From Fasciolopsis buskii (taxonomy: Eukaryota > Platyhelminthes > Trematoda > Plagiorchiida > Fasciolidae): a DNA stretch of 64,000 nucleotides. The DNA lies in assembly GCA_008360955.1 (NCBI GenBank), contig LUCM01001936.1, positions 330,425-394,424 on the forward strand, in the 5' to 3' direction. Position numbers and translations under genes: made by a program. The notes beneath the pieces are model-generated. The model searched no databases. It was not told the DNA's origin and saw only the letters and a list, made by a program, of their open reading frames with translations. Below are positions 51,640 to 61,500 of this stretch, piece by piece; position 1 is the first letter of the stretch, and the number at the start of each line of letters is the position of its first letter.

Positions 51640-51989
51640 GCGGTAACCGTGAGGTGCGGCTCCACAGAAAGAAATTACCACGCCATATCACGATCTTCTA
51701 GGAGCAAAAGCGAAAATAGCAAGGACCAGTGGAAAAAAATGAAAGCTGCAGTGTCTAAATGGAGGCTGTCTCGTGGGCTCAAGGTCCAGACTACATATGC
51801 AGAAGATTACTGTCTCCCTACGTGCCCTCCAGTTCCAAATTATTCTGACCGATTGATCCAATTTTCACGTGGGACTTGCTATCATCTATACAGTGATAAG
51901 TCAGAATGCCGACCGAAATATCAGATAAGTGAAGTCTCGCTTTTCTTGGACCACAAGCAACAATCTAAATATGGAAAGTGTGCCTCCCT
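51640..51989 (+). CDS. Candidate exon immediately upstream of transporter exon A, unknown protein
   Basis: Acceptor TATTCACATTCCAG and a strong donor CCCT|GTGAGTAA enclose 116 open codons. The translation is Ser/Lys/Arg-rich early on (AISRSSRSKSENSKDQWKKM), then contains a Cys/Pro motif CLPTCPPVPNYSDR and ends near QQSKYGKCAS. It sits 354 bp 5' of exon A on the same strand, so an N-terminal exon is tempting. However, it exits in phase 2, and none of the AG sites near the start of exon A accepts phase 2, so direct splicing does not preserve the frame. It could be a 5'-UTR exon, part of another transcript, or chance. Confidence 0.2.
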
Positions 51990-52343
51990 GTGAGTAATCA
52001 TAATGAACAGTATTTCAAGCATTTACACCACCAACACATAATATGAGTCTCCCCTTAGTTCACGTTAGGTCACTTATGTACTTCTTTGCATGTTTCGTAA
52101 ACTTATTCTGGATTATTTTGTTTACGACCCCGGAAAGTAGTTTTTTGTTTCCTCCTGCTGTCTAATTTCAATCTTCCATCGCCTAAGGGTGGATCGAGCT
52201 TAAACCGTTTAATATCTGGCATATGGTTTAACAGACAAAGAATTTGTTTCACATAACCAATGCACACCTTGTGCACCACGGTATGGACACAGTTTTGCGC
52301 TTATTTCAATATACATCTTTTTTCATCCCACTTGGGCTTGTAG
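51990..52343. other. Sequence preceding exon A, with its 3' splice site
   Basis: It ends in the pyrimidine-rich CATCTTTTTTCATCCCACTT and CTTGTAG at 52343, a good 3' splice acceptor. No TATA-like promoter was identified with confidence. Confidence 0.5.
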
Positions 52344-52524
52344 CATATGATGGTGGTGCCAGGTGATGGCGGTGAAGAGATCGACGTGACCTTCGACGCA
52401 CCACCGCGCATGGATCGAGGTAGCTGGGGTGGCAAATGTGATTTCATCATGACTTGCATTGGCTATGCTGTTGGTTTGGGCAACGTATGGCGTTTCCCCT
52501 ATTTGTGCTACAAAAACGGGGGAG
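52344..52524 (+). CDS. SLC6 exon A: N-terminus and TM1
   Basis: Encodes, from ATG 52347 (a second ATG follows at once), a short acidic N-terminus ([14 protein letters not shown]), the conserved juxtamembrane RGSWGGK (residues 24-30) and TM1 with the unwound substrate/Na+-binding segment [20 protein letters not shown] (39-58). It ends in AACGGGGGAG|GTGAGT, phase 1. The reading frame is closed by TAG directly upstream at 52341-52343, but that TAG is also the splice acceptor. The exon may therefore begin at 52344 with CAT in phase 0, fed by an upstream exon or a trans-spliced leader, and the annotated ATG may be internal. Only 23 residues precede RGSWGGK, short for the family. Confidence 0.95.
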
Positions 52525-55500
52525 GTGAGTAACTGTCCGTATACTTTTTTCTGTACCAACCTCTACACCATGCTGCTGGGGCTACGCGTTTTGTTCCTCG
52601 ACTACTGATCATCATTTTTTTCGTCTTTCGAGAAAACCTGAGGTAATATTACATCTGTGAATACATGTTTACCTGGATAGATGTATGTTCAAATTACTTG
52701 CCAATGGTGGTACTTCCTTGAATTTCTCTTTCTCCTATTTCGAAGATCCTGCCAATCATAGATAGATGAGTTGGCAAATACCTTGAACTGATTTAAAAAT
52801 TACTCTTATTACATCTTAGTCTAGAACGCACTATGGCCACATGAACATGGCTGATCTTGATTTTTACGACAAAAGCATGAGGGTATGAAAAGCGTAAGCT
52901 TGAGGGCACACTAAAAGTTTTTTCTCGGGATGGACAAACGAAAGTTCCTCCAGAAGCGTACGATGAATCTCGTAGTCACGGGTTGAAAAGATGTCACGAT
53001 TTACATTGGTTTATCTATATTAATGCTACGAACCTCAGTCGCACCTCAGAGGCCTTTATTCTGTCACTTTTCTATCTAAATCAGGCCCGTAAATACAAGC
53101 CAAAATCTCTCCCTTAGTGAACGAGACTATGTTCATCAGGGTTAGATAACATCCTTGGATCATCACTTGTGAAATATTTAGTGGAAAGAATTCCTGATTT
53201 GTATCGAAGATATTGTTGACATTACAGTTTGAAGAGTGCTTTGTGTTCATCGTTCATGCTGTTTCATTCGCGGAGAGGTATTCAGCCATAAAATTTCACG
53301 TTCCTTAGGGTGAAAATATAAAGGGGTAAAATCAGGTTGTAAAATCTTGTAACGCTTACTACTTCCGTTTAATCTAGCCAACTGTGCATTGCAATGGGTG
53401 AAATCACTATTTACACTAGGAACGTTTAAAAATTGCATGCTTTTGAAAAAAATAATCCATGGCACTGAAACAGTTGCATTCGCATTGCCGTTATAAAATC
53501 AATACTAATTCTCGTGTTGGTTCCGCACTATAGATTCAAAAAAACTTCATCAACCCTTATCTTAACATCGGGGACGACATTGCAATTCTTCACCTATTGG
53601 CAAATCAGGTGTATATAAACCTCAGCAACGAAGCAGAGCAGTTATCGATCCTGCGCAGTAACTGCTGTCTTTTTACTGTACGACTGCAAAATGGAGTTCA
53701 TAAAAATCAAGGTCGAAATGGAAAACTGTAAACTAAAGCTGGGGGATTATAAGTTGAATTTCAGGAAGGGCAGCACAAGTGATTGAATTTGCATACGATA
53801 CATCTGTCATGGTTAGTGACAAAATCTAAATGACCGGTAGTTTGATGTCTGTTTGTTCCAGGCTTGCGCGAATTTCAGATCAGGACGTTACCTAATCACG
53901 GTTTCTGTCAGGTGCCATGTTTGCTTCTTGCTTGCCACCCAAAGCAAGAATAAGGTCTCTCTGAAATTCAGCTTGTAGGTTCGTAGTTTTCACTTTTAAT
54001 CATCTTCTATTGTGTTCTTTCTGGATTTCGTCTTCAAATATTATTAAGCTTAGTGAACCCTTTACTTTGATCAGGGCGATTTTCTTCAGATCTAATTAAA
54101 CTCTTGCGGAAAATGCAGGTTGCAGTCCGTTTACAACATTATGACATTCTGAGCGTTAGTGTTATCGAAATCACTCTTACTGTTGTAAAACCACGAAATA
54201 GAAGTGATTTCATATTCGGATTGTTAAATCCCATGTCAAAATGATTAGTGCATGTCAGACGACATTGCTTATCTACTCATATAATATAGTTTTCCATATT
54301 GGGAATGAATATACTTATGCAGGCATATATTTATATGCAAATTGAAAATTAATTTGTGCATAAGCAGTTGAATCCAGTTTGTCCTGGTGCATTGAGGCGG
54401 TTTTGACTCATTAGACACGACTCCCCGATACTCGCCCATTCACTCATCCTTATGCGTGTACTCTGCGAAATTGCTTACGTCACTGCAATATTCCCTTGTG
54501 TATAGTGCGCTTTCACGCATGCTTTTTGTTGTCGAGATTTTGGATGGTCGCAGCGATAGCTCATTAATTTACTGATCTTTCAGAATCGGCCTTAGAGACG
54601 AAAGCACAGTATTGTTAGCTAGATTACTGAAAGTAAACGGTATACATTTGGGTGGTAAATAGCATGTTTCTGTGTACAATATTTACTGGATTTCAATTTT
54701 TCTAAGTTTCGCATGTTCTGTGGAATAGTATTTGATGGCAGAAGCATATCATTAGCGAGGGGCTTAAATATGGATGTTCAAGTAAGCTGGTCCTTAGGTA
54801 CACATACACTGATGAATTATGTACACGGAAGGAGATCCGAGGCTAAGCAGATTTGAAGGGGATTTGGAACGAATTATTAAACAATTGTACTAACTTGATT
54901 AGTAACCAAATTCGGTAAAAATGTTTTGCTTGAAACAGGAAGGTTTTAGGTTTGGGCTGATTTGAAACATCTGTCCACATTCCTTATCCTTGGCATGCTA
55001 TTAACCGTGCTGTCAAATATAAGAGGCCCTTCCATCGTATTTTGAAACATTGTTAAATCGTTCGCAATGGAATTTTTCTGGAACGACAGAAGCGCTGGTT
55101 AACCAGATTTTGAAATTTTGTCTGGCAATCCAAATGTCAAAGGAATGTTGGAATCGGCAGCTTCAGCGAACAAGTTACGAGACATTTCTGAGACCCTTTG
55201 GACTTGCACAAGATACTAATAATCGTGAATACACGGTGATTTTATGCCATTTGCATAATTGACGAGGGTTGAGTAAAAAATCTGTGCAACCACTTGCATA
55301 ATGGTAACGAATATTCAGCGTAGTGGGACGGATGCGAACCTTGTACTTCATTCGAAGATATTCTCTTCATATTTGGGACGCGATGGTTAGTACTGTTCAG
55401 TATTCCCGGATACAGTTTGAAGGCATTCCGTTGATGTAATCAGTTCCCAAAAGAAATTTATGCACGCATGTATAGAAGTCACACATTCCGTCTACTTTTT

Positions 55501-58500
55501 TAACTGTGCGTGAGTTACTCGCTCACAAGATCCTGGTTGACTTGTAGGGCTACTCTGCTATAGGCGCCTAAACGGAAGTTACTTGACCCGCATGCCGGTA
55601 ATCAAGATCACCAAAATCTACTGATGCCATCATATTGCTCAGCTAGTGCAGCAAATTGCTGGCTTCACTGAGGGGCGGACGGCGTCCATACGCAGGTTTG
55701 GGCCACATCGAGAACAATGGGATTCTTGGCATATTCCCAAGCTGTTTCTCGTACACACTTTTCCATCTATTCAAATCTATTGTTTAAAAGTTTGTGATTC
55801 TTTTGCTTTAAATTTGCAAAAAATACGAAAACGCACAGGTTGAATTTTGAGTGGATACGTAACTTGCACTTCAACTACGGTTTGTGTACGAATGGATATC
55901 GTGGCATTACCATAAGTGATTCAAACTGCTGAAGGGTGGATGAACAAGCTTTCCCTTTCCGCCACGTCATCTAGCCCGTCAACCATTCATGCACGTTAAA
56001 AAGCCTTAGGAGCTAGTCAGTGGAAGGTGAAGAGATGTGTAAATGTCAAGACAAGCAAATGGTTCTTAGCACCCAAATATTGGCAGTTCGTTACTTGTGC
56101 AATCAATTTCATTGTTGATTAACCATAACCATCACAATAAACGTCCCGGGTAGGTGAACAGAAAGAGCTGACTCTACTCCTAATATTTTGCTTCTAATTC
56201 TGCTTTCCGTTAGAGGATCTAGCTGCTTGAATGTGACCAAAAACTGCGTTTACAAATGATAATAATGAAAAGATAGAAGACGGATTAGTTAGCGGTCATA
56301 TCATCATTTTGCGGAGTAACAAAGGCATTGATTTGCCGTAGGCAGTTGGTTCCAGTTCACAATTGATCAATGCGGTCAATCACCGGCTGATTTGAATTCG
56401 CACAAACATTTTACTCCAGGTTTTGGTGTCACGTGGTCTGTAGTAACCAGTATTTCGAATAAATTCTCCTTTTATCCCACCGAATTGTAAGACTCATATA
56501 TTTGATGGGTAATATTACTGTCGTTCATATTCCTGTACCGAACAAAGACTGCACACTTTAAAACTTTAACAGTTTTACGCCTGTTATTTAGGTTTCTCCG
56601 ACGGCAATATTTCATCGATCGTTGACGATGCTATTACGGTTTACTGCTGTTATGCTCGAAAAACCTAAAATAGGTTGTTTAAATTGGTCACTTTAAGGAA
56701 TGTATCATTTCACTTATCAATTATCTTGTTTTCCAATCTAGGTGCCTTTCTTGTGCCTTATTTGCTCATGCTGCTTCTGCTGGGTTTGCCCTTGTTTTTC
56801 CTGGAGTTTGCATTCGGCCAGTTTGCCAGTCTGGGGCCAATCTCCGTGTGGAATATTAGTCCACTCTTCAAAGGTAAGCTGTGTGGTCGGTAAAGCAATA
56901 AAGCATCCCATCCATTTATGGCCAATAGCCATTCCGACCTTTTCAAAATGGTTCAGAACCGTTTACTTCATGGTCCTGCGTTGATGTCGCCGTGAGGTTG
57001 GGGTGTACTGAAAACATCCTAGATGGAAAACGTGCATTATCAGTGTCTTTCAGGTGTTATCCAATAGTAGACAGACTGTTCGAAAAGCGGCTCTCGGATG
57101 CTTCATTCTGTCTCTTATGACATACTGCATTCCAGTCTGCATTTTTTATTCTCCTCCGTTATTATTCCATGCGGTCTCGAGGTTCTTCCACTCTATAGCA
57201 TTTGAAAGAGCATCATGTTTGCAGGCATGCAGGCATTTCCATCAAATTCCTGTTCTGAGATATCGAATATTCATCTTTGAGCTTTCCTTATCTTTCCAGT
57301 CTTTAAAACTTTTGCATAATCCCTTTTTCCTTTCGTATTCGTTCGCTTTTAGTCGATTTCCTTGATGTGCAGGCTGGATAAACTGTTTCTAACGTTTATG
57401 TTGCTCCAAAAGTCCTTCTATGATGTGGTTTCTGACTGTACGATTATTCGCCTCACCGTGGATTTTGTGTGCTTACTGTAATTTCCTGCATCGCAAATCA
57501 AAAAAAGATCGGCCGAAAAACTTGTTTGTGCCTATTTGTGTATAGATCTGGACTGGGCCAGAAAAGACTGCATTGTGAGAGAAAAAGAAAAGAAAGAAGC
57601 ACGTTCATGTAGGATCCGCCGCACACTTCAGCGCTTCCACACTTCTCGTGATCGATTGTTCGTCCAGCGCATGGATTAACAGCCCAATCATTCATGACGC
57701 ATTTTACCAGCAAAGATTATTTTCGAAAGAATATAATTACATTCACGAAAGGACAGACTGGAGTCAGTTGAAAGTGTTTGCGGAAGACTCAAAGACAATG
57801 GTCACATTTTGGTGTTCTATCCACCTAATTGATATGTTCGTTACATATATCGAAGTCAGGAAATTGTCTTGCAGATAAAAAGGGGTGAGACTCAAAGATT
57901 ACCTATTCTTTATCTTCAATTGACTTTACTGAACGTTTTCGCGATCTGGTCCAAAAATCACCAGGTTCTGCAAAAATGATTCTTGTAGTTTTAGCTAGCC
58001 GACGCTGGCAGCATATAAATAATGCAAAGTAGTATTTCACCGATTTCGTTAAATCTGTTTTAGGGATCGGTTACGCCATGGTCATGGTCTCCTGGATTCT
58101 TGTGATTTACTACCAGATTGTGGTTTCTCACTGTGTCTACTTTATGGCCGCTAGCTTTACCACGCATCTACCATGGACCAATTGCGGAAACTCGTGGAAT
58201 AGCATTTTTTGTTTCGATAATGCCAGTGAGTTTCCTGTCCATTCGTTGTTTTGATTTCGCAACTATCGGCCATGACCAACAAACTTCTCATTGCAAGCGA
58301 AAAAAGTATGTTTAGTGCATATGCATCAATTTATATCCATACATATACATATATATGTTTATCGGGACATAACGGACGCACGATTGTGTTGGGATGCTCC
58401 ATAGCGGCTCTGACCTATTATATGGAATTACAGGTAAAGTGGGAATCATTACCATGAAAATTCGAGTGGCATAAAGTCACGTCAAATCCCGATAGTTGAG

Positions 58501-61500
58501 GCTTAGAAACAAGCCGTAACCTGAATTGCGTAAGGAAACTCGTTGGGTGAACCAGAATCAGACAAAAGTAAGGATAACCATTACCTTTTCGTGGAAAATG
58601 TACACATCGGTTTTTCATTTCAATGTAATATAAAGACTTGGTAAAAGATCAAAATCTTACTTATGAGGAAGAAAAGTGGAAAATTTTGCCTAACGAATCA
58701 TTGCTGGAAAGGACCGGATGATAGGAAAACAAAAATGAAATGAGTAACATTTTAGTGAATCGCCTGCAATGGTTCTTCCTTTATCAGTCACATTAGTATT
58801 ATTGAATTTCGTGGGTCACTGGCTGAAGTCAGCAAGAAGAACGTAGCTGTTAGCCGACGTTCGGTGGCACGGAGACGTTTTACTGAGAGCAGCGAGACTA
58901 TAAATTGGATATCGTGCGTTAACGACAAAAATATGAAATTAGCATTTATTTCTGTTCTAGGATTATAGGTTCCAGAAGTAAACAGATCAATGGGGGTGGT
59001 AGCCATGGTAACTGAGGCTTTCTTTGAGCAAGCAGACAAAGGTGTTTACTGGCGGTTCCAAAGAAGGATGATCACTCACCAATGTAAAGATAAGTTGTTC
59101 ATTTATGTAACTCTCAAAGGCCAGTTACGAGTTTTTTTAGTTAAGTATACTATAAGAACAAGTCAGCTTATTTTTTTCTTTTACTTCCTTTATTATTGAA
59201 ATAACCATGTACGTCATTTTTCAGGAAGGAGGCTGCGGCCAACAGAGGGCTGCCAAGTGGGGAAGTTGACAGGCGGTGACCTTCACGTCCAAGCGCCACG
59301 GCCCTATCTGCTTGGCCACCGCCAGCCATTTCAGAAATCCACTCTCATGCTAGTTGTGATCAGCCGACATAGATGATCCCAATGGCGCACATCATTGTGA
59401 TTTACCGGCAGGAAACCAACGAATACCAAACGTGACGCTTTCCTGCCTGAAATAGGGTTTTATTGATTCTGGAATCAGCGATCATCTCAGTCCATTGACC
59501 AGTCAGTCATCGACCAGTCAAGTTAGACTGGCAAAAAGTAGCATTTGTCTAAAAATGAGTTCACTGACTATGCTAACCCGTCCGCATCTTGATAAGGCTA
59601 GCATAAAGGCCTACCAAAGAAGCATTTGCGTAAATCGCTCTGGTTTTTTAAATTACAGTGAACATTAAAGCGAGCTTTGCTGTGGTGAACTAGCTCAGGA
59701 CTGTTATTTGTTTAAGCCCCATTTGTTGTTTTGTCTGCCACTTCACAATCGCATACCCGTTCTGGGCTGCAGTGATGTGTTCGTTCAATTTGACAGCGTT
59801 TTCGAATATTTTCCTTATATAAAAAGAACAGTATGGGATACCGTTTTACAACCACTGGTTACAATAGGTAACACCACGGCTTCATGAGGAACCTAATACC
59901 TTGGTAATCAAACTACAGTTCAGAAAGGCTTTGGTGAGTTTATCCACTTGACAAATAAGCTAACAATGAAAGACTCAAGCTGAACGTATACTCTGATGGC
60001 CTGTTCAGACTCCGCTTCTCAGTTATCGAGGGTACTGAACAATTATTTAACTTATTATTTTGGTGTGATTTTTTCTCTGTTTGTCATTTACCTATGTTCT
60101 AAGTACAGAGTGTTGGGAGGTAGCAGCGAAAGTTCACGGTTGTAACAACCGAAATCGACAGATTTTCCTCCAAATTAGCTTGATTACTTTCAGTTGGTGC
60201 AACTATCTGATTCACAGTGATCTGCTCAAGATTTAGCTAACAGCTTACGAAATTTTCAGCTGAGGTGTCAAATGAGAAAATGAATGGCGAATAGTAAGCA
60301 AATATGGTGAAAATGAATAACGATTTGGAATGTAGAAGCTCTAATTACAGCGACACCAAGCATATCATCTGATACCTCCGGTAATTTCAGGGGAGAATCT
60401 TGCATAGCGCAACTCTGAAATAAAACTAACCCTTCCCAAGGTTACCCGTTGGTTGAGTTTCTCGTAAAGCCTTGCCATGTGATAGGCCGTCCACCTGGGT
60501 CTGTTTTCCAGCTTCATACGGCGAACACGTCTGTTCCTGAGGATAATTTACACACAGGTGTGCCTCCTGACAATGTTCGGTCACGGTGACTTTCACTATT
60601 GTCACTAGATTAAAGTAAGTGGCTGGCGAACAACAGGAAGTCCAGCAAGACGGCTGGTCGGCTGCCGTCTAACCAAGTTTTGATGTGCCAGAGCAATGCG
60701 AAACAACCTGAAGAAGGAAGGCTGGATCATCAGATGTGCGATATTTTAGAAATAGACTACAATCTGATACATTGCAAACTTTTGGTCGAAAAATGTCCAA
60801 AGTGATGTTGATTCTTTCTCTGCTCTCCTCCTCTTCAAGTTATTGAAACCCGAGACAATCTTTTCCGCTTATGAATCAGGAGATAAAACTAAATATTTTC
60901 AAGAGACTCAATTGTATGAGACCAACTGCATGAATATTGCAATCGGTTTTCTTTCCTGCACCGTAAATCGTAATTTTAACAAGCTCTACTGGATCGATAT
61001 TCACTCATTTGTTATCAACATCAGCAGCACTATTTCAGTCATATCAAAAGTCCTAGTCCTAGTCCTCCCGTCTTAACCAATGGAAGCAGATTCGTATGCT
61101 TTGTTTTACAAGAAAACACGTAAAACCTGTCCAAGTCTTCTCATCGAATACTTTACGATTTCATATCTACTCTATTCACTTTTTCCCTTAATCTAATGAA
61201 TTTTGGTGATTTTACTTGCCACTTATGAGGGTATAGGATGAAAATTTCGGTTCTTAGACAAGTTTTGAAGATTCGACTAATGAATTGCTGGATAGTTTTC
61301 ACAGTTAGCTTTTGCGTTTTAAAAGAATTCTTTTTAATACATTTCCTCAGCCTTGGTTCCTCGTTTGCTTTCAGATTCTACAAACGTTACGCTTTTCGAT
61401 AACGCAACCTCCCCGTCAGAAGAATATTACTAGTGAGTAGCGTGGCTGCCTTTCGACACGGTATCACTTCATTTGTAAATGAAATTTATCCATATCTGCA

